A stretch of DNA of 58,801 nucleotides from positions 1-58,801 of the forward strand of contig CAMDEA010000030.1 in NCBI GenBank assembly GCA_945893045.1. The letters are read 5' to 3'. Positions 38,606 to 47,653 of the stretch are shown one piece after another. Origin of the DNA: Planctomyces sp. SH-PL62 (GTDB lineage: Bacteria; Planctomycetota; Planctomycetia; Planctomycetales; Planctomycetaceae). The notes beneath the pieces were generated by a model. The model saw only the letters and a program-made list of their open reading frames with translations, searched no databases and was not told where the DNA came from. Every line of letters begins with the position of its first letter. The first letter of the stretch is position 1. A program made the position numbers and the translations under genes.

Positions 38606-38711
38606 ATCTCTCGGAATTTCATTTCCGATTCTTTTCGCCGCCGGCATTTCCCCGATGAGGCCGCTGATTCGGCGGTCGTTCAAACCAAAACATTGACCGG
38701 GGAGAAGAATC
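38606..38711 (+). promoter_or_regulatory. Conserved leader L1 upstream of a LEPR-XLL gene
   Basis: Shares two near-identical blocks at identical spacing with the leader at 40261-40365: TCTCGGAATTTCATTTCCG, then after 13-14 bp CGGCATTTCCCCGATGAGG followed by CCGCTGATTCGGCGG. Both end in a GGGGAGA ribosome site. The second block can form a CCGC/GCGG hairpin (38661-38675). No known riboswitch class was recognised. It may be a 5' untranslated regulatory RNA or a shared promoter. Confidence 0.6.
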
Positions 38712-40130
38712 ATGTTGCTGCAAAGTTGGTTGTGTGGAGTTCAGTCTTGGTTGATCGGAAACCGCCGGATGCGTCGAGCGACTCGGCGACGTCAGCGTGC
38801 TACGAGCCCGGTTTCCTCCGAAGTGCTCGAAGTCCGCAGTTTGTTGGCAGCGAATATCACTGCCACGCTCGTGGAGGTCGGTGGAGCGAATGAGTGCCCT
38901 GAGGATGCGGGGCAGAATGCGGTGCAAACAATCACAGCCGACGATGCCGTCGACTTTCTCGGAGACATCCACCACCACGGTCCTGGTTCGTGGGGTCCAT
39001 TGTTCTATTACCTTCCAAACTTCAACGACCTGATTACTGAAGACCCGATTACCGAAGACCCAGTTGCCGAAGACCCAGTTGCCGAAGACCCGGTTGCCGA
39101 AGACCCGATTGCCGAAGACCCGATTGCCGAAGACCCGATTGCCGAAGACCCGATTGCCGAAGACCCGATTGCCGAAGACCCGATTGCCGAAGACCCCCTT
39201 GCTGAAGACCCCCTTGCTGAAGACCCAGTTGCTGAAGACCCAGTTGCTGAATATCCGGTTGCTGAATATCCGGTTGCAGGCGACCCGGTTGCAGGCGACC
39301 CGATTGATGGTGATCCGGTCGATGGAGTTGAACCGATCATTTTCCCTCCAGGCAAAGGTCCAGAAGGCAGTTGCTTCCCTGTTGAACCAGTCGCCCCGCC
39401 TTCGCCCGTTGAGGTGGCCGTGGGGAACATTCCAGGCTGGTCGGGGAACACAACTCATACGGGTCAAGTCGAAGTTGTTCCATCGTCGGCAGCGACCACG
39501 TCTCCGGATGGCTCGCCGTTCGCCATATTGACGGCGGGGGATCCCAATCAGCCTGTTACTTTATCACACACGTTCTATGTCCATGTCGGCGACACAATCA
39601 GCGGTTCGTCGTTCTTCCATGCCGGCGACTACATGCCCTATGACGATGCCGGTGGTGTGAGAATCCTCGACGCGGACGGTGATGTCTTGGAGGAGCTGAT
39701 GTCGTCAAGTGTGTTCACCGTCGGAGACTTTGGACAAACCGGTTGGATCTCGTGGCAATTCGTGGCTCAGTTTGAAGGCAACATCACGATCGAGGCCTGG
39801 GTGACGAATGCTGCGGACTCTTTTTACGACAGCCAAGTTGGAATGGCCAATGTCGAATTCAACGGCACTCGGGTTGATTTTGCTTCGGCGACTGTCGAAG
39901 TCATTGATCCCGAATCCGATCCCATGACACCAATCATAAGTTTCGACATTGAGAAACCGAACGACAATAGCGTCGAAGCCAACACACCCTCGGACGAGGA
40001 TGCCAGCGAGACGATTGACACTGATGTTGACACTGATTCTGACCCCGTTGCCGAAGACAACGAGGAAGGATCTCTCGATTCCGACTATGTTGCCGCGCTC
40101 TCCACCTCGGACTGGATCGACCACGTTTGA
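38712..40130 (+). CDS. LEPR-XLL protein with EDPxA pentapeptide repeats
   Basis: 472 residues, exported. The basic N-terminus with SSEVLEVRSLLAANITATL aligns with the next gene's N-terminus. After a His/Pro-rich segment come 19 tandem five-residue units (ITEDP, VAEDP, IAEDP, LAEDP, VAEYP, VAGDP, IDGDP; about residues 108-202). They are encoded by a 15-bp tandem repeat and would form a stiff acidic stalk. Residues about 235-400 are a beta-sandwich-like domain (GNIPGWSGNTTHTGQVEVV, GDTISGSSFFHAGDYMPYDD, FEGNITIEAWVTNAADSF) resembling a carbohydrate-binding module. The acidic tail ends SDWIDHV. The ATG at 38712 follows GGGGAGAAG. Likely a cell-surface adhesin or matrix protein. Confidence 0.87.
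   Translation: MLLQSWLCGVQSWLIGNRRMRRATRRRQRATSPVSSEVLEVRSLLAANITATLVEVGGANECPEDAGQNAVQTITADDAVDFLGDIHHHGPGSWGPLFYYLPNFNDLITEDPITEDPVAEDPVAEDPVAEDPIAEDPIAEDPIAEDPIAEDPIAEDPIAEDPLAEDPLAEDPVAEDPVAEYPVAEYPVAGDPVAGDPIDGDPVDGVEPIIFPPGKGPEGSCFPVEPVAPPSPVEVAVGNIPGWSGNTTHTGQVEVVPSSAATTSPDGSPFAILTAGDPNQPVTLSHTFYVHVGDTISGSSFFHAGDYMPYDDAGGVRILDADGDVLEELMSSSVFTVGDFGQTGWISWQFVAQFEGNITIEAWVTNAADSFYDSQVGMANVEFNGTRVDFASATVEVIDPESDPMTPIISFDIEKPNDNSVEANTPSDEDASETIDTDVDTDSDPVAEDNEEGSLDSDYVAALSTSDWIDHV
39033..39317 (+). repeat. 15-bp tandem repeat, 19 units, coding EDPxA
   Basis: Contiguous units of the type ATTGCCGAAGACCCG with no spacers. Variants occur in adjacent blocks (6 identical IAEDP units, then pairs of LAEDP, VAEYP and VAGDP), indicating slippage and local duplication. 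The unit is a multiple of three, so copy-number changes keep the frame. Confidence 0.95.
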
Positions 40131-40201
40131 CCTTCACCAGTGAGTTCATTTTAGAGAGTGGCAGCTCCAGCGGCTTGAAAACCCAGTTGAAAGAAATCCC
40201 G

Positions 40202-40233
40202 AAAGGCCCGTTGCTCCGGCAACGGGCCTTTTT
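40202..40233 (+). terminator. Intrinsic terminator
   Basis: AAAGGCCCGTTGC-TCCG-GCAACGGGCCTTTTT: a GC stem and a T-run. Related to the terminator at 38552-38583, with paired changes that keep the stem. Confidence 0.92.
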
Positions 40234-40260
40234 CATTGATTGTTGCCAAATCGGAGATTT

Positions 40261-40365
40261 TCTCGAAATTTCATTTCCGCGTATCCGAGCGATCGGCATT
40301 TCCCCGGTGAGGCCGCTGATTCGGTGGCCAAACACACGCCTAATCACTCACTGGGGAGACAAATC
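40261..40365 (+). promoter_or_regulatory. Conserved leader L2 upstream of the giant RTX gene
   Basis: Same two blocks as L1: TCTCGAAATTTCATTTCCG, and CGGCATTTCCCCGGTGAGG followed by CCGCTGATTCGGTGG, with the same spacing between them. The hairpin CCGC/GTGG (40313-40327) replaces a G-C by a G-U pair relative to L1, so pairing is kept. It ends in GGGGAGACAAATC before ATG 40366. Confidence 0.6.
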
Positions 40366-43300
40366 ATGTTGATGGAAAGCTGGTTGCGAAGCGTTCGGTC
40401 GCGTTTGTTCGGATGCCGTCGGTTGCGTCGAGGAACGAAGCGCCAGCGGCCGGTTATGCAGACGGCAACGGCGGCGGAGACGTTTGAGATTCGCCAATAC
40501 CCGGCCGCGACGATGATGGCCACGTTGAAGGCTGGAGGTGAGCTCTACATCGAAGGGACCACGAAGGCTGACGCCGTCACCGTGCAACAGACGGGCGATC
40601 AACTGGCGGTTCGCAATGGGACCGCCGTCCTCCAGATCAAGGTCGGTACGGCGGGAGTCAATCAAGTCTCGGCGGCGCAGGTGCAGTTCATCACGATCAA
40701 CTCGTTAGCCGGCACCGACACGATTCGACTTGAGGGCGTGTCGATCGCGGCCAAAATCAACGGGGGCGATGGAATCGACAACATCACCGGCGGAAATGGC
40801 AACGACACGCTCACGGGTGGGCTGGGAAACGACATCCTCAACGGTGGTGGCGGAGTCAACACGCTCGTGGAGTCGGGAAACGTCAGCTTCACGCTGACCA
40901 ACACGCGGCTGACCGGAAACGGTACGGATACGTTGAGCAACATCACCCTTGCTCGACTGACTGGTGGGAATGGCAACAACACGCTGAATGCGTCCGCCTT
41001 CTCTGGCAGCGTGACGTTGGATGGAGCGAACGGAAATGATACCCTCTTTGGCGGTGGCACGAGCGATGTACTGATCGGTGGATTGGGCAACGACAAGCTG
41101 ATCGGCAACGCCGGCGCGGACCAGCTTCGCGGCGGCGACGGCAATGACACGCTTGAAGGTGGGGGCGGTAACGACACGCTCGAAGGAGCCGTCGGCAACG
41201 ACAGCCTCAATGGTGGTGCTGACGACGATCACTTCGTCTTCAGCGGTCTTGTCGCGCTGGGGCTGGACACGTTCGTCACGGGAGACAACCTCGGCACGAA
41301 CACGCTCGATTTCAGCGGCTTGACGGTCGCGATTGCTCGGTTGGATCTGGGACAGACGACGTCGCAGACCGTGAATTCAAAGTTGAGTCTCACGCTGAGG
41401 TCGGTGGATGCGATCGACATCGTCATCGGCACAAACTCCAGCGACCTGATCTTCGGCAACACACTGTCGAACCGCATCGAAGGCCGCGATGGCAATGACA
41501 CCGTCGGCGGCAACGCGGGCCATGACACCTTGCTGGGCGGCAGTGGTGATGACTCGCTGGATGGTCATGCGGGCGACGACGTCATCGAAGGCAACGCGGG
41601 TGCGGATTCGCTCTTTGGAGGAACCGGGACCAATCAACTCGATGGCGGCGAAGGACTCGACTCGATCAACGGGACGCCCGAGATCGTCGCCTTCGCGTGG
41701 GACCAAATCCTGAGTACCTACAACACCGGGCGCATTGATGCGCTGAGCGTCGCTCAGTTCATCATCGACAATGGCTTTGGGCAGGACTTGCCCGTTTTGC
41801 AGGAATCTGTCGGCGAGATTTTGGATGCGGTGACGAAACTGCAATCGGCCTTCGACAAGGCGCTGACCGGCACTCAGCAGCAGATCGAAGCGGCACGACT
41901 GGACCTCGCGGCGCTCGGCTTCACGATCGAGTACATGGGGTCGCGCGCCGATGCCAATCGAGACCTGCTGCGGATCACTTATCATCGGACCTTCAACACG
42001 GATCGTGCTCGATTGAATGTAGGAGGGGAAACGGGCTTCGCGTACTTCGACAACGATGTGAACGGCACGTTGTCCGGCAGCTTTGTGGCGGACTCGCCGA
42101 CGGTCACGGTGCATCTCACGTTTGGCGTCGATGAAGTCGGCGGCACGGCTCAGCAACTCGGCACGCCGACCTTCTTCATCTCCGATAGCAGCTACGTCGC
42201 CTTCGATGACCTCCATGCGTCGGGTCACATCACGGGTGAGATGGCGATTCGATATCTCGCCAACGTGAAAGCTGAGGGGACGCTGACGGTCGATCTCGAC
42301 GGACGGCTCAATCTGCGAGACAGCGATGCCGACCACAAGATTCGGCTGAGCGATCTCTCGAACGGGGCGAACGTGGTCGGGGATGTCGATGGCTCGGTCG
42401 TCTTGAACGTTGACATGAACACGAACGTGTCCGTCATTCAGGACATGAAATGGCACGGTGATTGGCGAGCCGAGGTCATTGACGGAGTCGTGCAGGAAGG
42501 TCAGGTGAATCTGCAACTGCCGTCCGCCGAAGCGGTCTTCAGCTCGGTGTTGTCGAGCTTCGTAGATATGAAGAACTCGTTCGACTTCTTGGGGCCGATC
42601 GGTGAGGTGCTGAACTTCGAATTGCCATTCCTGGGATCGCTTGGTGAAGCGGCAGGAGTGGGAGAAGAATTGGGCTGGCTGACGAGCCAGGTCGGTGAAG
42701 TCCGCGAGACGTTGCGTGACTACGGCGTCGAGTTCGCTGAGTTCGACACGGGGACACTCACCAAACTCATCAGCGGCGAGCGTGTGGACCTGATTTGGTT
42801 CCAAGCGAGTGACTCCGGAATCCTGTGGGACTTCGATCAGAGCTTCTTGTTTGCCGCCGCGCCGATCGGTCCCTTCGTCGTTTCGCTGAGCGGCGTGATC
42901 CGGGCTGAAATTGGATGGGATTGGTCGGTCGGTTTTGGGGTCGATACGACGGGAGTGTGGATCGACTCCGGCACGCACTTGGGCTTGTACGGTTCGGCGC
43001 GGGCGGGAGTGCAAGGTTCGTTGAGTGTCGCCGGATTGTTGGGCGTGACACTCGAAGCGGGCTTGGGAGTGCAGATCAATGCGGGCCTCGGATTGCGAGA
43101 CCCCGATCCGTCTGACGGTCACATCTACATGGACGAGATCTTCGACGGCCGGCCCTTGCTCGACGCCATCGGCAACGTCATGAAGTTCGAGATCAACGCT
43201 AGCGCGATCGGTTACGCACGAGGTGAACTCAATCTGCCGTGGCCACTGCCGGACGTCACGTTGTTCGATGTGAGTTTCAAGGTCGGCGGCATCTCGGATT

Positions 43301-46300
43301 CAGAACGTGACGCGGTCACTCAGAACACGCACCGCAAGTTCGCCCTGGCCGGTCAGGGTGAAAAGGATCCGCTCGGCGTGATGCAGGGCGAGACGCTGGT
43401 CATCACGGGCACTGCGGATCGCGATGCCGTGACGCTCAGCAAGCAGGATGGTCGAGTCACGCTCAAGGCTCCGGGATACCGGCGCGGCGAATATGTCGGC
43501 GTGCGAAAAGTCGTCTTCCTCGGCGGTGATGGCGACGACCAACTGCTGGTCCAGCCTGAGTTCGACATTCCGATCGAAGCCGACGGTGGCGCGGGACACG
43601 ACACGCTCTCGGGCGGAACTGCCAATGACACGTTGCGCGGCGGCGAAGGGAACGATCAGCTTCAGGGACAGAGCGGTCACGACGCACTGCATGGCGAGAA
43701 TGGAAACGATCTCATCAATGGAGGCTCGGGAAACGACCTGATCCGAGGCGGCGAGGGCTATGACCTGCTGCAAGGTGGAGCCGACCATGATGACCTCGAT
43801 GGCCAGGGCGGAAACGACGGTGTTGAAGGCGGCTCTGGTAACGACATGTTGAAGGGCAGTGATGGCGACGACCTGCTCAATGGTGGTTCGGGCGACGATG
43901 TGCTCGATGGGGAAGCCGGCGAAGACGTGCTCAGCGGCGAGGACGGCAACGATCTGTTGAATGCGGGTAGCGGGAACGACGTGCTGCTCGGCGGTGCGGA
44001 AAACGACACGCTGCAAGGCGGCGTTGGCGATGACTCGCTGATGGGTGATGGCGGGCATGACTCGCTGTTGGGTGACGACGGTGCTGACACGATCTTGGGC
44101 GGTGACGGCAACGACTACGCCAATGGCGGCAAGGGCAATGACTTCCTCTTCGGCCAAGCGGGCAACGACGAACTGCATGGCAGCTTGAGAACCAACAACG
44201 TGATCGATGCCGACGATCAGGACTACGTTCATGGCGGTGCCGACAGCGACATCGTGCAGGGTGGCCGAGGCGATGACTCGTTGAATGGCGGCGAAGGTGC
44301 GGACGTCATTGGCGAATCGAGTTGGTACGACTCGGTCACTCGCACTTGGATCGCCGGTGAACCCGGACAGGACACGATCATCATCGAACTCACTCCGGGC
44401 ACGCAGTTGGTGGAAGATGTCTTACAGGGAGGCACGGATCGCGACACGTTGTGGATCTCGCCCATGCGAGTCGCCAATCACACGGACAACGAGTTGCACC
44501 AACTGACAGACGTCGTCTCGCAGCACATCTTGAATTCAACGCAGCAAGAGCAAGCGGCCAATCAAGTGCCCTTCAATGCTGCCGAGTTAGAGCAACTCAG
44601 CGAGTTAGGCAGCACAGTCAGAAGCGCGGTCGAATCGGGCACGGGCGACAACAAGATCTCGCTCACCCAGTTAGACGCGAATCATTTCCGAGTGGAACAG
44701 TTCGAACTGTTCTATTCCGAGACGGGCGAACCGGAGACTGGCGAACTGCTGGCGACGATGCAGTTCGAGTTGAGCGGTGGCACGGACACCGACATCGAGA
44801 ACATCACGATCGCGGGACTCGACGGCAACGACTTCCTGAATGTCAGCTCGAACGTCACTCGCGATTTGATTCTTGATGGCGGCGACGGCAATGACACGCT
44901 GCTCGGTGGCAGCGGCCGTGACGTGCTGCGAGGCGGAGTCGGCGACGATTCGCTCGCCGGCAACAGCAACAGCAACAACGACGAACTCCACGGTGGCATC
45001 GGCAACGATACGCTCGAAGGGGGGGACGACACCGACCGGTTGTATGGAGGCAACGGCAACGACCAACTCAATGGTGGCGACGGTCACGACTACCAAGTCG
45101 GTGGCGATGGAGACGACTTGATCGAAGCAGGAAGCGGCATCGCTGGCGACGTGATCGATGGCGGGGCTGGCTATGACACGCTGATCGGCGGCGCGGGAGT
45201 CGATTTTATCCGCGGCGGCGATGAGTCCGGGCCGAAGGATCCCAACGATCCGAACAGCCCTCAAGGAGATCTTATCGATGGCCGTGGAATGGGCGATTTC
45301 CTCGATGGCAATGGCGGGAACGATTCAATCACCGGCGGCAGCGGTGCGGACATCATCTTTGGTGGTGATGGAAACGACTTTGTGATCGCAGGCACGTCGG
45401 AAGCCGAAACTCTGCGAGCGGCATCTGACTGGTTGGCGGAGGAACTCCACGTTCGAGACGAACTGGTCCGCTTGAACTCAGAGATTCTCGCGAAGACCAA
45501 TGAGGTGGAAACGCTCCGTGCGATCCCCGTCGGACAACGAACTGATGACGAGAATCTGGCGTTGGCCCAGCTTGCTCAGGAAGAGTTGGACCTCCGCAAT
45601 CTGGAAGACCAACTCAGCGAAGTCAAACGCGAACTCAATCGTGAGCGAGGAGCATTCCTGGTTGAAGAACTTCAGAAAGCGGGCATCGAACTGAACTATC
45701 AAGCCATCTTCCAAGACATGGTTGTCGGTGGCGAAGGCAACGATACGTTGAAGGGGAGCGCGTTCCAAGACTTGCTGATCGGCGGCGCGGGTGATGATGA
45801 ATTCCGTCACTCGTCGGGGCGGGATCAAATCATCGGCGGCGACGGAGTGAAGGACACTTATCTGCTCGACGGCACGAACTTCGACGACACGATCGCAATC
45901 AATGGCGTGCAAGACGGAACGTCGAATCTCGCCTTTGACGTGAACCTCATCACGAACGCTGTCTTGATGACCTCGCGTATCAGCCTTGATCCAGACATCG
46001 AAGTGATTGGTGTCCGCGGACTTGGCGGCAACGACACGATGACGGCCAACTTCGGCCGCAATGCTCTGAAGGACGTCCGTTTCGAGGGTGGCAACGGGAA
46101 CGATTCGATTGATGTGCTTAGTCTCGAATCCAAAGCCACGCTGGTCGGCGGATCCGGCGATGACACGCTGATCGGTGGTTTGAGCGATGACTTGCTGATC
46201 GGCGGTGTTTTGGATGTGAATGACGAGCCCGTCGAAAGCAACAGCGGCAACGATTCCCTGTCGGGCGGCGATGGCCGGGACACGCTCTACGGTTGCGATG

Positions 46301-47004
46301 GCAATGACACGTTGCGCGGCGGAGCGGAAAACGATTCGTTACTCGGCGGCAATGGCTACGACACGGTCTACGGTGACGCAGGTGACGACCGCATCTTCGG
46401 CGGTGATGACGTCGATAACCTGTATGGTGGAGCGGACAATGACACTCTCTACGGCGGTGAAGGCGGCGACAACATGTATGGTGAAGTCGGCAGTGACGAC
46501 ATGAATGGAGACGCTGGCGTCGACAACATGTACGGTGGAATTGGAAATGACATCATGCGGGGCGGTGCTGATGGCGACCACATGTTTGGCGAAGAGGGCA
46601 ACGATCAGGTCAATGGACAGGAAGGGAACGATGAGGTGCAGGGAGGAGATGGAGATGACTCCCTCTACGGACGCGAGGACAATGACTTCATTCAGGGTGG
46701 AGCTGGATCAGACTACATCGACGCATTCGATGGAAATGACGACGTCTATGGAGACGATAATCACAATAGCCACGGCAGCAGCGACGGAGCCGATTACATC
46801 TTGGGTGGCAAAGGCAACGACATTATTGCTGGCGGCTTTGGCAACGACACGATCTATGGTGAAGGCGGGAACGACATCCTTTTTGGCAACGATGGTGACG
46901 ACTTGGTCTCCGGTCACCTTGGCACGGATCAGGTTTACGGACAAGCGGGCAATGACTACGTCGATGGTGGCCCCTCAGGAGAAGGTGACCATGTCGAGCA
47001 GTAA
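40366..47004 (+). CDS. Giant RTX calcium-binding surface protein
   Basis: 2212 residues, exported. The N-terminus (MLMESWLRSVRSRLFGCRRLRR) parallels that of the upstream gene, and ETFEIRQYPAATMMATLKAGG sits where the LEPR-XLL motif should be, degenerate. RTX nonapeptide blocks (GGNGNDTLTGG types) fill about residues 130-420, 1065-1280, 1500-1660 and 1780 to the end. Between them a non-RTX region (about 430-1000) includes amphipathic and beta-rich stretches, and a coiled coil lies at about 1690-1765 (VRDELVRLNSEILAKTNEVE). Ca2+ would fold the repeats outside the cell. No protease, lipase or secretion signature is seen. The ATG at 40366 follows GGGGAGAC. Confidence 0.9.
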   Translation: MLMESWLRSVRSRLFGCRRLRRGTKRQRPVMQTATAAETFEIRQYPAATMMATLKAGGELYIEGTTKADAVTVQQTGDQLAVRNGTAVLQIKVGTAGVNQVSAAQVQFITINSLAGTDTIRLEGVSIAAKINGGDGIDNITGGNGNDTLTGGLGNDILNGGGGVNTLVESGNVSFTLTNTRLTGNGTDTLSNITLARLTGGNGNNTLNASAFSGSVTLDGANGNDTLFGGGTSDVLIGGLGNDKLIGNAGADQLRGGDGNDTLEGGGGNDTLEGAVGNDSLNGGADDDHFVFSGLVALGLDTFVTGDNLGTNTLDFSGLTVAIARLDLGQTTSQTVNSKLSLTLRSVDAIDIVIGTNSSDLIFGNTLSNRIEGRDGNDTVGGNAGHDTLLGGSGDDSLDGHAGDDVIEGNAGADSLFGGTGTNQLDGGEGLDSINGTPEIVAFAWDQILSTYNTGRIDALSVAQFIIDNGFGQDLPVLQESVGEILDAVTKLQSAFDKALTGTQQQIEAARLDLAALGFTIEYMGSRADANRDLLRITYHRTFNTDRARLNVGGETGFAYFDNDVNGTLSGSFVADSPTVTVHLTFGVDEVGGTAQQLGTPTFFISDSSYVAFDDLHASGHITGEMAIRYLANVKAEGTLTVDLDGRLNLRDSDADHKIRLSDLSNGANVVGDVDGSVVLNVDMNTNVSVIQDMKWHGDWRAEVIDGVVQEGQVNLQLPSAEAVFSSVLSSFVDMKNSFDFLGPIGEVLNFELPFLGSLGEAAGVGEELGWLTSQVGEVRETLRDYGVEFAEFDTGTLTKLISGERVDLIWFQASDSGILWDFDQSFLFAAAPIGPFVVSLSGVIRAEIGWDWSVGFGVDTTGVWIDSGTHLGLYGSARAGVQGSLSVAGLLGVTLEAGLGVQINAGLGLRDPDPSDGHIYMDEIFDGRPLLDAIGNVMKFEINASAIGYARGELNLPWPLPDVTLFDVSFKVGGISDSERDAVTQNTHRKFALAGQGEKDPLGVMQGETLVITGTADRDAVTLSKQDGRVTLKAPGYRRGEYVGVRKVVFLGGDGDDQLLVQPEFDIPIEADGGAGHDTLSGGTANDTLRGGEGNDQLQGQSGHDALHGENGNDLINGGSGNDLIRGGEGYDLLQGGADHDDLDGQGGNDGVEGGSGNDMLKGSDGDDLLNGGSGDDVLDGEAGEDVLSGEDGNDLLNAGSGNDVLLGGAENDTLQGGVGDDSLMGDGGHDSLLGDDGADTILGGDGNDYANGGKGNDFLFGQAGNDELHGSLRTNNVIDADDQDYVHGGADSDIVQGGRGDDSLNGGEGADVIGESSWYDSVTRTWIAGEPGQDTIIIELTPGTQLVEDVLQGGTDRDTLWISPMRVANHTDNELHQLTDVVSQHILNSTQQEQAANQVPFNAAELEQLSELGSTVRSAVESGTGDNKISLTQLDANHFRVEQFELFYSETGEPETGELLATMQFELSGGTDTDIENITIAGLDGNDFLNVSSNVTRDLILDGGDGNDTLLGGSGRDVLRGGVGDDSLAGNSNSNNDELHGGIGNDTLEGGDDTDRLYGGNGNDQLNGGDGHDYQVGGDGDDLIEAGSGIAGDVIDGGAGYDTLIGGAGVDFIRGGDESGPKDPNDPNSPQGDLIDGRGMGDFLDGNGGNDSITGGSGADIIFGGDGNDFVIAGTSEAETLRAASDWLAEELHVRDELVRLNSEILAKTNEVETLRAIPVGQRTDDENLALAQLAQEELDLRNLEDQLSEVKRELNRERGAFLVEELQKAGIELNYQAIFQDMVVGGEGNDTLKGSAFQDLLIGGAGDDEFRHSSGRDQIIGGDGVKDTYLLDGTNFDDTIAINGVQDGTSNLAFDVNLITNAVLMTSRISLDPDIEVIGVRGLGGNDTMTANFGRNALKDVRFEGGNGNDSIDVLSLESKATLVGGSGDDTLIGGLSDDLLIGGVLDVNDEPVESNSGNDSLSGGDGRDTLYGCDGNDTLRGGAENDSLLGGNGYDTVYGDAGDDRIFGGDDVDNLYGGADNDTLYGGEGGDNMYGEVGSDDMNGDAGVDNMYGGIGNDIMRGGADGDHMFGEEGNDQVNGQEGNDEVQGGDGDDSLYGREDNDFIQGGAGSDYIDAFDGNDDVYGDDNHNSHGSSDGADYILGGKGNDIIAGGFGNDTIYGEGGNDILFGNDGDDLVSGHLGTDQVYGQAGNDYVDGGPSGEGDHVEQ

Positions 47005-47193
47005 TTGAGCTAAAGCCAAAGGGTCGTGCGTTCGCGGATGGTCGCAAGCTGCACGCGAAAGCCGGCCTCCTGTTGCTCACGATCACGGCTGCGACGCAGT
47101 GATTCGGAAACAGACCTGCGGGTCCGCATCTGGAAGCGTACCGCGATTTCATCCTGCGAAAGGCTAAGACAAGACGACGACAAGACAACGACC
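47005..47193. other. Intergenic region with a partial palindromic-element motif
   Basis: No gene seen. At 47021-47033 the 13-mer GGGTCGTGCGTTC equals the outer end of the AT-rich palindromic family found at 49-53 kb, but neither the AT-rich core nor the second arm follows. It may be a remnant. Confidence 0.35.
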
Positions 47194-47194
47194 A

Positions 47195-47653
47195 TCAGTT
47201 GATTGCGGGAGGATGAGCTTCGAGCCATTCGGCATCGGCACGATCCTTGGTACGCCCGGTATTCCATTTGTTACGCAGCAGGTCATCGCGGCCAATCACG
47301 GAAATCGGAATCTCGTCTACGACGATGGACTTTCGACGAGGCCATGCGTCTTCGAATGTCACAGCCGCGATCGACGTCAGAATGTCGATCCGGCGCGGGG
47401 CGATTCCCACTTGAAAGACCACGTCGGGGGTGGCCAAGTCGGTGACGGTCAAATCCTGCAGCGGTGCGCCGAAGCGGCAAAGTGCCCGCCAAACTCGCTC
47501 CGCATTCTCCGTGGTGCAGCGGACCCACAGGTCGATGTCTCCGGTCGCACGCGGATATCCGTGTGCGGCGAGAGCGTGCGCTCCCACGACGAGGTACTCA
47601 ACCTTTTCGTCGTTCAACATGCACAACATGTCGCGGTAGTCGGGATTGAGCAA
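47195..47653 (-). CDS. MNT-type nucleotidyltransferase (AbiEii/DUF6036-like)
   Basis: 152 residues from a TTG start. The nucleotidyltransferase signature is GAHALAAHGYPRATGDIDLWV with the metal-binding G-D39-I-D41, followed by a third acidic site near RRIDILTSI. The end ISVIGRDDLLRNKWNTGRTKDRADAEWLE is typical of small stand-alone MNT proteins related to AbiEii. Such proteins can act as toxins or antitoxins that nucleotidylate RNA or partner proteins. The opening LNPDYRDMLCMLNDEKVEYLVVG matches the usual family start, which supports the TTG at 47653. It overlaps the small upstream gene by 56 bp. Confidence 0.87.
   Translation of the reverse strand: MLNPDYRDMLCMLNDEKVEYLVVGAHALAAHGYPRATGDIDLWVRCTTENAERVWRALCRFGAPLQDLTVTDLATPDVVFQVGIAPRRIDILTSIAAVTFEDAWPRRKSIVVDEIPISVIGRDDLLRNKWNTGRTKDRADAEWLEAHPPAIN

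Noticed and set aside
38641..38680. Hammerhead-ribozyme-like GATGAG in the LEPR-XLL leaders
   Set aside because: The required CUGANGA and GAAA core strands and three-stem arrangement are not present.
39033..39317. Regular short repeats that could suggest a CRISPR array
   Set aside because: The 15-bp units are contiguous, have no spacers and encode an in-frame pentapeptide in a convincing gene; no cas genes are nearby.
41377..44232. Long open frames on the minus strand opposite the giant RTX gene
   Set aside because: They lack known motifs, ignore plausible starts and arise from the codon pattern of the RTX repeats; the plus-strand protein is clearly real.
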